Of a stretch of 64,000 nt of DNA, positions 15,310 to 23,900 are shown in pieces (within the stretch, counting starts at the first letter, position 1; the number at the start of each line of letters is the position of its first letter). The position numbers and the translations under genes were made by a program. The notes beneath the pieces are model-generated. The model did not search any database. It worked only from the letters and a program-made list of their open reading frames with translations, and was not told the origin of the DNA. Source of the stretch: DAORHV01 sp964434575 (lineage in GTDB: Bacteria; Patescibacteriota; Gracilibacteria; Peribacterales; Peribacteraceae); NCBI GenBank assembly GCA_964434575.1, contig CAYSWB010000002.1, positions 58,060-122,059 on the forward strand, given 5' to 3'.

Positions 15310-16407
15310 ATGAAGAAGTTCAACAAGTTGTCGCCCGCCCTCAAGAAGTTCATCGTTCCCGAATCGTCGGCCAAGGAACGCAAGGGCACCATCTCCGAGT
15401 TCACCAAGAAGAGCCGCACACCGGTTTCCGATTACGCCGCGCAGACGCTCATGCACTGCAACGGCGGTTCCACCATGCAGGCCGCGCTGTGGCTGAAGGA
15501 TCACCTGGCCAACGGCGGCAAGCTGGTCGTCACCATCGCCGGAGCGCTCAGCTCCTTTCAGGTGGGCGTGATGCTCGCCGAGCTCATCCGCCAGGGCAAG
15601 GTGCACCTGGTGTCGGCCACCGCCGCCAACCACGAGGAAAGCTACTACCGCTACGTCGCCCACTCGCACTACGCCTACATCCCGCGCTACACCGAGCTGA
15701 CCCCCGAGCAGGAGGCCGAGCTGCGCGACGCGGGCCTGCGCCGCATCACCGACACGTTCCTGCCGGAGGACGAAAGCGTGCGCATCATGGAGCCGCACCT
15801 GCTGAAGATGTGGAAGGACGCCGAGAAGAAAGGGGAGAGTTACTTCCCGCACGAGTACTTCCGCCGCCTGTTCAAGCTCGGCCTCATCAAGCCGGACCCC
15901 AAGGCCAACCCGGCCGACTGCTGGACGTACGCCGCGTTCAAGAAAAACATCCCCATCGTCATTCCGGGCTTCGAGGACTCGACCATGGGCAACATCTTCG
16001 CCAGCTACACGTACGGCGGAAAGTGGAAGCAGAAGGGCGACACCGTGCTCAGCCCGCGCATCATGAAGGGCGGACTGGAGTACTTCACCTTCCTCTACGA
16101 CTGGTACATGGAGGAATCCAAGAAGCACCCCATCGCGTTCCTGCAGCTGGGAGGAGGCATCGCCGCCGACTTCCCGATCTGCGTCGTGCCGTCCATCAAG
16201 CACGACCTGCGCCATCACAACGTCCGTGACTGGGCGGGCTTCATCGAGATCGGCTCGTCTCCCATGTCGTACGGCTCGTACTCCGGCGCCGGCGGCAAGG
16301 AGAAGATCACGTGGGACAAGCTCTCCACCAAGAGCTACTACCAGATCATCCAGAGCGACGTGACCGTGGCGTTCCCGTGGATCGCGGCCGTTCTTCTGGG
16401 CCTGTAG
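15310..16407 (+). CDS. Deoxyhypusine-synthase-like protein (probable homospermidine synthase)
   Basis: 365 residues of the deoxyhypusine synthase family, an NAD-dependent aminobutyl transferase fold. Visible blocks are MHCNGGSTMQAALWL, LVVTIAGALSSFQVGVML, IPGFEDSTMGN, FLQLGGGIAADFPICVVPS and the C-terminal ITWDKLST, where Lys337 aligns with the catalytic lysine of DHS. Bacteria lack eIF5A. Bacterial members of this family are known to make homospermidine from putrescine or spermidine, which fits the neighbouring putrescine-forming genes. The leader is T- and C-rich with no Shine-Dalgarno sequence. Product assignment is from family and context. Confidence 0.85.
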   Translation: MKKFNKLSPALKKFIVPESSAKERKGTISEFTKKSRTPVSDYAAQTLMHCNGGSTMQAALWLKDHLANGGKLVVTIAGALSSFQVGVMLAELIRQGKVHLVSATAANHEESYYRYVAHSHYAYIPRYTELTPEQEAELRDAGLRRITDTFLPEDESVRIMEPHLLKMWKDAEKKGESYFPHEYFRRLFKLGLIKPDPKANPADCWTYAAFKKNIPIVIPGFEDSTMGNIFASYTYGGKWKQKGDTVLSPRIMKGGLEYFTFLYDWYMEESKKHPIAFLQLGGGIAADFPICVVPSIKHDLRHHNVRDWAGFIEIGSSPMSYGSYSGAGGKEKITWDKLSTKSYYQIIQSDVTVAFPWIAAVLLGL

Positions 16408-16439
16408 TCCAACCGCCGAACAACTTCGTCTTCAAGAAG

Positions 16440-16474
16440 CATCCGCACGGCATCGTGTCCCGCGGATGTTTTTT
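16440..16474 (+). terminator. Terminator after the deoxyhypusine-synthase-like gene
   Basis: CATCCGC and GCGGATG form a 7-bp stem around a 15-nt loop, followed directly by six Ts, about 35 nt after the stop codon. Confidence 0.7.
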
Positions 16475-16530
16475 GTCGATGGAAAAAACATGTCGATGAC
16501 ATCACGCGACAACATTGCCAGACATTTCTA

Positions 16531-16558
16531 TTTACACGCGGTCACGCGTGATTATAAT
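16531..16558 (+). promoter_or_regulatory. Promoter of the fold-III decarboxylase gene
   Basis: TTTACA (16531-16536), a 16-bp spacer and a consensus TATAAT (16553-16558). The spacer contains the 8-bp palindrome CACGCGTG preceded by a CACGCG half-site, a possible operator. The predicted leader to ATG 16587 is about 22 nt. Confidence 0.75.
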
Positions 16559-16586
16559 CGCGTCCTGTACTTCCAATTTTCCTGAA

Positions 16587-18113
16587 ATGACCAAGCGCCC
16601 TTCGGGCTCACGAGTCAGCAAGAAGATCCCGTTACATCCCAAGAAGTTTCCGATCTCCCACCGCTACATGCGGCCGCGGTGGAAGAATTTTTTATCGCAG
16701 GATAACCGCGGCATGATGATGATCGACGGCGTCCCCGTCGACCGTCTGGCCGAGAAATACGGCACGCCCACCTACATCATGGTCGAGAGCGAGATCCGTT
16801 CGCGCCTGCGCCGCTTCAAGAAGACCTTCGGCAGCGACATCGGCCTGCAGTACGCCGTGAAGTGCAACAGCAACCTGGAGATCCTCCGCATCGCGCGCGA
16901 GGAAGGCTTCGACCTGGACTGCTCCAGCATCGGCGAGGTCATCCTGGGCCTGCTTGCCGACTTCAAGCCCAAGCAGCTCACCTTCACGAACCTGTTCAAG
17001 AGCGAGCAGGACCTGCACTTCGCCGCCAAGATCGGCGTGCAGTCCATCACGGCCGACTCCATCGAGGAGATCCACCACATCGCCGCCACCGCCAAGAAGC
17101 TCCGCAAGCACATCGACACCGTCATCCGCGTGAATCCCATGCTCACCGTGGGCAGCTACACCACGCGCAACAATAAGTACGGCATTCCCATCGGTTACAT
17201 CGAGCGCGCCATCGAACTGGCGGTGAAGAGCCCGTACGTGGACTTCCAGGGCTTCCATTTCCACGGCGGCTACGTCCACCACCCCGGCGTGTACAAGGCC
17301 GCGGCCCGCACGTTCGCCAAGCTCATCAAGCGCTGCCAGGACAAGGGTATCCGCGTGAAGACCCTGTCGCTCGGCGGAGGCTTCCCGGCCGCCATCGGCG
17401 ACGAGCAGGCCTTCCCGATCGAGCAGATGAAGGATTTCCCGTCGTACGTGCAGAACTTGTTCCACCGTGCCGGCATCCAGCAGCCGGTCCGCGTGATCTT
17501 CGAGCCGGGCAAGAGCATCGTCATGAATGCCGGCATCGGTTTGATGAAGGTCATCGCCCGCAAGCGTCTCGGCATGGACAAGCGGATGGTCATCGTCGAC
17601 GGCTCCACCTACAACTTCGTCCCCGACGCGCTGGTGCAGACCACGCTGAAGTACGACCTGCTGCCGGCATCCAAGCTGGACTCGCCGCGCGTGCAGAACG
17701 TCACCATCGGCGGCAACACCTGCGACTGCTGGGACCTGATGATTCACGGCCTGCAGACGCCAAAACTGCGCGCCGGCGACCTGGTGGCCATCATGGACGT
17801 GGGCGCGTACGCCCAGGTCATGGCCAGCAACTTCAACACCATCAAGCGCGCGTCCATGGTCATGCTGCACCCGGACGGCACCACCAAGCTCATCCGCCGC
17901 CGCGACCGCTACTCCGAGATGTTCGCGCCGGAGCTGGACGTGCTGAAGATGGCCGCCCCCGACGAGCTGGAGAAGTATCACAACCTTTACCGCGTCAACA
18001 TCGACAAGATCTGGAAGGGCAAGCAGAAGAAGGGCGCCAACGGCAACGGCAAGAAGCCCGGTCCCAAGGCCACGGCCACGGCGGATGCCAAGGCGTCGGC
18101 GCTGGGAAACTAA
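16587..18113 (+). CDS. PLP fold-III decarboxylase (ornithine/arginine/diaminopimelate decarboxylase group)
   Basis: 508-residue alanine-racemase-fold decarboxylase. PLP lysine is Lys92 in YAVKCNSN; HFHGG (224-228), LGGGFP (262-267) and EPGK (306-309) bind the cofactor. GNTCDCWD supplies the catalytic Cys379 followed by Asp380, as in ornithine decarboxylases; diaminopimelate decarboxylases have Cys-Glu. This favours ornithine or a similar amine precursor over diaminopimelate, and with aguAB an arginine-decarboxylase role (agmatine supply) is also possible. It has basic extensions at both ends. The start follows the promoter at 16531-16558; a terminator lies downstream. Confidence 0.85.
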   Translation: MTKRPSGSRVSKKIPLHPKKFPISHRYMRPRWKNFLSQDNRGMMMIDGVPVDRLAEKYGTPTYIMVESEIRSRLRRFKKTFGSDIGLQYAVKCNSNLEILRIAREEGFDLDCSSIGEVILGLLADFKPKQLTFTNLFKSEQDLHFAAKIGVQSITADSIEEIHHIAATAKKLRKHIDTVIRVNPMLTVGSYTTRNNKYGIPIGYIERAIELAVKSPYVDFQGFHFHGGYVHHPGVYKAAARTFAKLIKRCQDKGIRVKTLSLGGGFPAAIGDEQAFPIEQMKDFPSYVQNLFHRAGIQQPVRVIFEPGKSIVMNAGIGLMKVIARKRLGMDKRMVIVDGSTYNFVPDALVQTTLKYDLLPASKLDSPRVQNVTIGGNTCDCWDLMIHGLQTPKLRAGDLVAIMDVGAYAQVMASNFNTIKRASMVMLHPDGTTKLIRRRDRYSEMFAPELDVLKMAAPDELEKYHNLYRVNIDKIWKGKQKKGANGNGKKPGPKATATADAKASALGN

Positions 18114-18131
18114 TCGACGACTCTGTCGGAA

Positions 18132-18158
18132 AGCAGGGGGTGGACACCCCTGCTTTTT
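18132..18158 (+). terminator. Rho-independent terminator after the decarboxylase
   Basis: AGCAGGGG and CCCCTGCT form a perfect 8-bp stem with a 7-nt loop, followed by TTTTT. Confidence 0.9.
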
Positions 18159-18308
18159 GTGGTTTTTTACGCTGAATTCGACGTGCAAAAACGGCCTGTT
18201 GCCCCACATTGGCATTCGGTCAAAAGTGGCTCCCATGGCCGATAAACAAGCGATACAGCGATTTCGTTTAGCCCTTCAGTATCCGGCGAAACCCCATCGG
18301 CAGACACT

Positions 18309-19214
18309 ATGGACGGATTTCCCACCACAAGCCCCATGGCACAACGAGAAACCTTCACAGCACCGGCAGTCATCGATCGGGAGGAGCTCACGAAACTGGA
18401 GCAGGAAGCACGTCAGCGCGCCTTGGAACAGGCGGAACAAGCGGGCGCCCGGGTGAAGCAGATCGGAGACATCGAGAAAGAGCAGGTCCAAGAGCTCCTG
18501 GCGGAACGCGCGGAAACGGTGAAGGATGCTCCGCCGACGGAAACGGCAGAACTGCAGCCGAATACGGTCACCGAGAACAAGCCCGAAACGAAGAATGCCC
18601 CGACGATGACTGCCGAGCAGGCGGAGCAGGAGTTGGTTGCCCGTGCCAAGAAGGCGGATGCCGCCCGCGTGGACGCCATCGGCGACACGCCGGACGCCAA
18701 GGTGGTGAAGCCCGACGGTGACATGCTGGCCGTGCAGTTCGACGGCAATCGCGAGGTCGGCATCACGACCCGCGGCCTGACCGAGGACGCCGTGGAGACC
18801 GGCCTGACCGAGCGCGCCAGCACGCATGAAGCCGAGCACACCCTGCAGGAGACCGGCGACCAGGCCGCGGAGCTGCCGAAGACCGGCAACCCGGCCATCG
18901 ACGGCTACCGCCAGGGTTTCCGCCGCCTGACGTTCCGCGAGAATGGCGCCATCAAGGCCGAAGGCGGCCTGAACGGCCACACGGCCGAGTACGCGGGTTT
19001 CGTGAAGTATGCCGACGCCGTGAAGGGGGAGCTGAACGCCGCGGGCGAGAACGGCGACGCCCTCGTCCATGAGGCCGGACGCACGGTGGAGGGCTTCCGC
19101 AAGATCCATGCCGCGCTGGCACGCGAAGCTATCGCCAAGGAAATGAAGAAGGGCAACATGACGGCGGCCCGCGAGGCTGCCGAAACGGCCGACCAATTCA
19201 CTCTGGCGGCCTGA
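18309..19214 (+). CDS. Hypothetical protein with an HExxH motif
   Basis: 301 residues, no recognised family. The N-terminal ~120 residues are Glu/Gln/Ala-rich and probably helical or coiled-coil. A more globular region follows, with THEAEHTLQE (HExxH at 173-177) and a second His-Glu pair in ALVHEAGRTV (254-255). HExxH alone is weak evidence for a zinc metallopeptidase. ATG 18336 (MAQRETF) is an alternative start with a C-rich leader like other genes here. It stands alone between a terminator and the convergent folE. Confidence 0.7.
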   Translation: MDGFPTTSPMAQRETFTAPAVIDREELTKLEQEARQRALEQAEQAGARVKQIGDIEKEQVQELLAERAETVKDAPPTETAELQPNTVTENKPETKNAPTMTAEQAEQELVARAKKADAARVDAIGDTPDAKVVKPDGDMLAVQFDGNREVGITTRGLTEDAVETGLTERASTHEAEHTLQETGDQAAELPKTGNPAIDGYRQGFRRLTFRENGAIKAEGGLNGHTAEYAGFVKYADAVKGELNAAGENGDALVHEAGRTVEGFRKIHAALAREAIAKEMKKGNMTAAREAAETADQFTLAA

Positions 19215-19265
19215 CGAAGACAGCAAGGGAAGCGGGGGCCGGGGGCGGCTCCCGTTTCCGAGCGC

Positions 19266-19820
19266 CTAGGCGGACGGCTGGCGTCCGATGAGATCCAGGA
19301 ACTCCTGGCGCGTGCGCGCGTCGCTCTTGAAGTTGCCTTTCACATGGCTGGTGACCGCCACGCTGTGCTGCTTGGAGACGCCGCGCATCATCATGCAGAA
19401 GTGGCTGGCTTCGATGACCACGCCGATGCCCACCGGCTGGAGAACTTCGTGCAGCGCATCGCAGATCTGCTGACCCAGGCGTTCCTGGACCTGCAGGCGG
19501 CGTGCGAACATGTCCACGATGCGGGCGATCTTGCTGAGTCCGATGATCTTCTTGCCCGGGATGTAGCCCACGTGCACCTTGCCGACGAACGGCAGCAGGT
19601 GGTGCTCGCATAGCGAATAGCACTCGATGTCCTTCACGATGACCATGCCGTCGGTGTCGGCCTCGAACAAGGCGCCGTTCACGATCTTCTCGAGATCCTG
19701 GCCGTATCCCGACGTCAGGAACTTCCACGCCTCGGCGCAGCGCTTTGGCGTCTTTTGCAGGCCCTCGCGCTTGGGGTCCTCGCCGATGTCCTGCAGCAGT
19801 TGGGTGAAGATGCTCTCCAT
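19266..19820 (-). CDS. folE: GTP cyclohydrolase I
   Basis: First step of folate biosynthesis, GTP to dihydroneopterin triphosphate. 184 residues with zinc ligands in YSLCEHHLLPF (Cys, His) and EASHFCMMMRGV (Cys), plus HVGYIPGKKIIGLSK and RRLQVQERLGQQI. TATACT lies 9 nt before the ATG on the minus strand, so it has its own promoter although folK and folB lie just upstream in the same direction. Confidence 0.97.
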   Translation of the reverse strand: MESIFTQLLQDIGEDPKREGLQKTPKRCAEAWKFLTSGYGQDLEKIVNGALFEADTDGMVIVKDIECYSLCEHHLLPFVGKVHVGYIPGKKIIGLSKIARIVDMFARRLQVQERLGQQICDALHEVLQPVGIGVVIEASHFCMMMRGVSKQHSVAVTSHVKGNFKSDARTRQEFLDLIGRQPSA

Positions 19821-19847
19821 GGGACGCGAAGTATACAGCAGCGCGTC

Positions 19848-20330
19848 CTACAGCGTGAGCCCGATCCGCTCGCACTTCTGGTCCTTGGTGTCCCTCAGCA
19901 TCTCCATCCATTCTTTCTTGAACCGCGGATGGCGGAGCTCGGACCGGATGAGCTCGCACAGCGGCTGCAGCACGAACCGGCGGCGGTGCATGCGCGGGTG
20001 GGGGAGGATCAGTCCCGAACTGTTCATCACCAGGTCGCCGTACAGCAGCAGGTCCAGGTCGATGGTGCGCGGGCCGGACTTGAACGCGACGTCCTTGCCG
20101 AGCGATTCCTCGATTTGCTTGAGCTTGCCGTGGATGCTGACATGGTCGCGGTCGGCTTCGATCTCGGCCACGGCGTTCAGGAAATCCGCCTGGTCCTCGT
20201 GGTCCACCGCCTTGGAACGGTAGACGTGCGAAAAGCGGGTGTCCGGCCATTCCTCGCGCAGCAGGTCGGCCGCCGCCACCAAATTGGCTTCGGGCAGGAT
20301 GTTCGAGCCGAGCGCGACGTAGGCTTTCAT
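19848..20330 (-). CDS. folK: HPPK, hydroxymethyl-dihydropterin pyrophosphokinase
   Basis: Transfers pyrophosphate from ATP to 6-hydroxymethyl-dihydropterin. 160 residues, with YVALGSNI at the N-terminus, GPRTIDLDLLLYGD (metal-binding Asp pair) and ILPHPRMHRRRFVLQPLCE. Its start overlaps the folB stop by 4 nt. Order along the strand is folB-folK-folE. No folP is visible in this window. Confidence 0.95.
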   Translation of the reverse strand: MKAYVALGSNILPEANLVAAADLLREEWPDTRFSHVYRSKAVDHEDQADFLNAVAEIEADRDHVSIHGKLKQIEESLGKDVAFKSGPRTIDLDLLLYGDLVMNSSGLILPHPRMHRRRFVLQPLCELIRSELRHPRFKKEWMEMLRDTKDQKCERIGLTL

Positions 20331-20677
20331 GATGTGCGGAAGACGGTGACGTGCACGGCCTTCACGCCGGGCAGCACGAATTTCTGTGCGGATACTTTCA
20401 CGCCTCCCGCCGGCTTGAAGGCTTTCAGGATCATGGCCGCGGCATCCTCGACGAAGCGTTCCATCGTCTTGCGCGGCGCTCCGCCCGCCAGGTCGCGCAG
20501 GGCGACCGTCACGGCGTCGTAATCGATGCCCTTGCCCACGTCGTCGGCCTTGGCCGCCGGAGCAAGGTCCGAAAACAGCTCCACGGACACCAGCAGGCGC
20601 TGCTCGACCGCACGCTCTTCTTCGGGCACGCCGATGCGCGTCCAGATCTCGATGTCTTCGAGAGTGATGGAGTCCAT
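20327..20677 (-). CDS. folB: Dihydroneopterin aldolase
   Basis: Cleaves dihydroneopterin to hydroxymethyl-dihydropterin. 116 residues, with the family start DSITLEDIEIWTRIGVPEEE, IDYDAVTVALRDL and a C-terminal VSAQKFVLPGVKAVHVTVFR. It begins 16 nt after the secD stop in the same direction, so it may also be read from the secD transcript. Confidence 0.92.
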   Translation of the reverse strand: MDSITLEDIEIWTRIGVPEEERAVEQRLLVSVELFSDLAPAAKADDVGKGIDYDAVTVALRDLAGGAPRKTMERFVEDAAAMILKAFKPAGGVKVSAQKFVLPGVKAVHVTVFRTS

Positions 20678-20693
20678 CGGGGAAGGGGAATGT

Positions 20694-23129
20694 TTACTGC
20701 TGCTGGCCGTGATTGTGCGGCGGCACCTTCACGCCGATCATCTCGGGGCGCTGCATGAGCGGGGACTTGGCGAACTTCTCCACGATCCAGCGGGTGACGA
20801 TGAGCGCGGTGAACAGCGAGATCAAGATGCCCATGACCAGCGTGACGGAGAATCCACGAATGATGCTGGTGCCGATGGTGAACAGGATGGCGGCGGTGAT
20901 GAGCGTGGAAGCGTTGCCGTCGCGGATGCTGGGCCAAGCGCGCTTGAAGCCCACGTCCATGGCGGTCTTGAAGGTCTTGCCCTTCCGCATTTCTTCCTTG
21001 ATGCGCTCGAACACGAGCACGTTGGCGTCCACGGCCATGCCGATGCTCAGGATGATGCCGGCAATACCGGCCAGCGAGAGCACCACGTAGGCGTTGCTCA
21101 CCAGCATGAGCGGCAGCTTGAGCGAGGCGACGAACAGCACCACGCAGAACGCGAGCGCCAGGACGGCGGCCACGCCGAGCATGCGGTAGATGATGATCAT
21201 GACGATGGCCAGCAGGATCAGGCCGACGATGCCGGCGTTGATGGACTGGGCCAGGGCGTCCGCGCCCAGGGTGGCTTCCACGGTGGACTGGCCGGACAGG
21301 TACACGGGAGCCGGGATGGCGCCGGTGTTTAAGTCACGGGCGAGGCGCTGGGCGTTCTCGAACGTGCCGACGCCGTTGATGACGGCCGACTGGCCGATGA
21401 TCTCGCCCTGGACGGTCGGGGCGGACACCAGCTCGCCGCCGACGAAGATGGCGATCTGTTTGTTGACGTTGCGCTTGGTGAGGGCCTGGAACAGTCGGCC
21501 TCCCTCTTCATCGAACTGGATCTGCACCTCGGGCAGGCCCAGGTTGTCGGTGGTGACGGCCGCGGACAGGAAGTGCTTGCCGTCGAGCTCGGTGTCCTGC
21601 CAGCCGGTGGGCTCCAGGGACATGAACAGGCCGCGGATGGCGATCTGGTCTTCCGTGCGCTTCACTTCGCCGGCCTGCACCTTCTGCACGGCGGCGGCGG
21701 CGCGGGCCACGGCGTCGGCGGACTTGATGGTCAGCAGGTCGTACGAAACGGTGGTGGCCGGGGTCGCGGCCGCCTTGTCGGCGCGGATGATGTGGTAGCC
21801 GAACGCGGTCTCGACCACGTCGGAGATCTGGCCCTGCGTGAGGCCGAAGGCGACGGAGTCGAACTCCGGCACCATCATGCCCTTCGTGATCACACCCAGG
21901 CTGCCGGACTGGCCCTTGGAAGGACCGTCGGACTCGTTCTTGGCGATGTCGTTGAAGTTGGCGGCGGTCACGCGGCCCTTGATCTCACGGATCTTGGCGA
22001 GGGCCTCTTCCTTCGTGCGGGTGACGGTGGCGTCGGCGCGGGAAGCACCCTTGTACTGGACGAGGATGTGGCTGGCGGTCATTTCGGACGTGCCTTCCAC
22101 GCGGCTGGACAGGTACACGGCGGCGGCCTGGCCGTTATCGACGTTCACGGACTGCAGTGCGCCGATCTCCATGGTGGAAAGAGGGGTCTGCAGCCAGCCG
22201 GGCAACGTGGCCAGCTGGACATTCAGCTTGTGCTCGACGGTCGTGTCGGCGGGCGTGGCCTTCTGCAGCTCGTCGAACGCCTCGGGCGGGTTCTGCAGCA
22301 CGCGCTCGCCCGGCGTGCGGCCGGACAGCAGCTGGGCGATGTAGATGCCTTTGATTTCCCTGAGCTGGGCGCCGTTCTCGGTGTTCACGGTGGTCTGGAT
22401 GGAGCTTTCGACGCGGACCGGCGGATCGGTGACCTTGCGGTTGGCCAGGGATTCCAGTCCCTTCGGCAGTGCGCCGACGAACACGGTCTGGTTCTCGAAG
22501 TACGACACGCCCAGCGTGCTGCTCATGTCCTGGCCGACGTTGCGCAGGTTGCCGGTTCCCGTGGTCACCTGGCGGTAGATGTTGTCGGCGGTGGCGCGGA
22601 TGCCGGCGGCGTACTGCGCGGCGTCGCCGCTGAACTCTTCCTTGAATTCCAGCTGGATCGTCTTGCCCACGGTCTCGATGCAGCGCTGGATGTCCACGAC
22701 GCCCGGGCACTCCACGAGAAGGTGCTTTTCGTTGCCGAAGTACGACGGCGTGATGGTCGCTTCGCTGACGCCGAGCGAGTTGATGCGGCGCTCCAGCACG
22801 GTGCGGATGGCCTCCACCAGGGTCTGGTGCTGCAACTCGATGCTCTGCAGCTCGAAGCGCTTGGCGGCCAGCTTGCTCGGCTCTCCGCCGGCGGCGCTGA
22901 GGTCGGCGATCTCCTTGTTCAGGTTTGCCTTGCGGGCGTTGATTTCATCTTCCGAGATGCGGAAGTCCAGCTGGGTGCCTCCGGCCAGGTCCAGGCCAAG
23001 ATGCAGCTCCGGCTTGAGAAAATCGGGTGCCCACGGCTTCCAGGAAGTGGGGATGGCGATGATCAGCGCGATGACGCCGACGACGATCGTGGCGGCGGTC
23101 CAAATGGGGAAGCGTTTCTGTGCGGGCAT
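20694..23129 (-). CDS. secD: SecD preprotein translocase subunit with an inserted parvulin-type PPIase domain
   Basis: 811-residue membrane protein that uses the proton gradient to help SecYEG export proteins. The first helix (residues 9-27) is followed by HLGLDLAGGTQLDF and the large periplasmic P1 region. Six C-terminal helices include GMAVDANVLVFERIKEE. Residues about 350-455 (DNA 21765-22082) form a parvulin/PpiC-like rotamase domain: TASHILVQYK at its start, GQSGSLGVITKGMMVPEFD, FGLTQGQISDVV and TAFGYHIIRAD. SecD normally lacks this. No secF is visible in the window. Start is ATG 23127-23129. Confidence 0.93.
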   Translation of the reverse strand: MPAQKRFPIWTAATIVVGVIALIIAIPTSWKPWAPDFLKPELHLGLDLAGGTQLDFRISEDEINARKANLNKEIADLSAAGGEPSKLAAKRFELQSIELQHQTLVEAIRTVLERRINSLGVSEATITPSYFGNEKHLLVECPGVVDIQRCIETVGKTIQLEFKEEFSGDAAQYAAGIRATADNIYRQVTTGTGNLRNVGQDMSSTLGVSYFENQTVFVGALPKGLESLANRKVTDPPVRVESSIQTTVNTENGAQLREIKGIYIAQLLSGRTPGERVLQNPPEAFDELQKATPADTTVEHKLNVQLATLPGWLQTPLSTMEIGALQSVNVDNGQAAAVYLSSRVEGTSEMTASHILVQYKGASRADATVTRTKEEALAKIREIKGRVTAANFNDIAKNESDGPSKGQSGSLGVITKGMMVPEFDSVAFGLTQGQISDVVETAFGYHIIRADKAAATPATTVSYDLLTIKSADAVARAAAAVQKVQAGEVKRTEDQIAIRGLFMSLEPTGWQDTELDGKHFLSAAVTTDNLGLPEVQIQFDEEGGRLFQALTKRNVNKQIAIFVGGELVSAPTVQGEIIGQSAVINGVGTFENAQRLARDLNTGAIPAPVYLSGQSTVEATLGADALAQSINAGIVGLILLAIVMIIIYRMLGVAAVLALAFCVVLFVASLKLPLMLVSNAYVVLSLAGIAGIILSIGMAVDANVLVFERIKEEMRKGKTFKTAMDVGFKRAWPSIRDGNASTLITAAILFTIGTSIIRGFSVTLVMGILISLFTALIVTRWIVEKFAKSPLMQRPEMIGVKVPPHNHGQQQ

Positions 23130-23163
23130 TGCTCGGGAGAAAAAAGAAGGGAGGCTATAGTAG

Positions 23164-23835
23164 TTATTCGACGGGCTTGAACGCAACATGGAGTCCCACG
23201 TTCACGTCGTCGGCGAAAATCTGGGCCACGGCGGCCGACGGAATGCCGCTGATGACGATGTGTTCACTGAGGGCGGAATCCTCGACTTTCAGCTTGGAGA
23301 CGAGCAAGCCACGCACGAAGATGCCGACGGTGCGGCCCTTGTACTTGGAGAAGGCGTCGCCCAAGAGCTTGCGGCCTTCCTCGGTGAACAGCAGTTCCAC
23401 GGCCACCTCGCCGCTGTCCTCGGCCGACACCACCTGGGCGCCGATGAGGTGCTCGTTGTTCACGCCCAGCTTCTCCCAGTTTTCCTCGGCGTTCTGATCC
23501 GCGAATGTCGTTTCCTTCAGCTCCAGGCGCATGTCGAAGGCGAATTGCTCCGCCAGGATGTCCCTGATGCGCGTGGTGAGCATGGCGTCGGGCACGTCGA
23601 TGGTCATGGCGCCGCCGCTGTCGCCCTTGGGCACGGAGATGACGTTGGGGTTCTGGACGCCGAGCGCCGACAGGCGGCGCTTCACGACGCGCTCGCTGGC
23701 GTTCACCAGGTTCAACACCTGGGACGGCGTGCCGTCGTCGATGGTCAGGTCGTACTTCAGCTGCGTCACGCCGCCGCAGGCGGAGATGAGCGCGCAGCCC
23801 AAGAGGATGCCGATGGGGAGGATGATGCGAGACAT
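23164..23835 (-). CDS. SecD-head-like lipoprotein
   Basis: 223 residues with a lipoprotein signal (lipobox ISAC, Cys20). The mature part resembles the SecD P1 head: SERVVKRRLSALGV, LLFTEEGRKLLGDAFSKYKG, TVGIFVRGLLVSKLKVEDSA and HIVISGIPSA parallel SecD segments such as the EEGGRLFQALTKRNVNKQIA block next door. It lies 34 nt upstream of secD in the same direction, suggesting an extracytoplasmic partner of the translocase. Start ATG 23833-23835, 8 nt after TACACT. Similarity was judged by eye. Confidence 0.65.
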   Translation of the reverse strand: MSRIILPIGILLGCALISACGGVTQLKYDLTIDDGTPSQVLNLVNASERVVKRRLSALGVQNPNVISVPKGDSGGAMTIDVPDAMLTTRIRDILAEQFAFDMRLELKETTFADQNAEENWEKLGVNNEHLIGAQVVSAEDSGEVAVELLFTEEGRKLLGDAFSKYKGRTVGIFVRGLLVSKLKVEDSALSEHIVISGIPSAAVAQIFADDVNVGLHVAFKPVE

Positions 23836-23900
23836 GCCCGCGCAGTGTACAGGAGGGTGGGTACCCGGCAAAGCACCCTGAAACCCTTCTTCATCACGTG

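Noticed and set aside
16587..18113. Diaminopimelate decarboxylase (lysA)
   Set aside because: The overall fold fits, but the residue after the catalytic cysteine is Asp (Cys379-Asp380) and the loop is GGGFP, as in ornithine-type enzymes; no lysine-pathway genes are nearby.
20694..23129. Assembly error joining secD to a separate prolyl isomerase gene
   Set aside because: The frame is open through both junctions, and SecD sequence resumes after the insert with correct motifs; an in-frame domain insertion is simpler.
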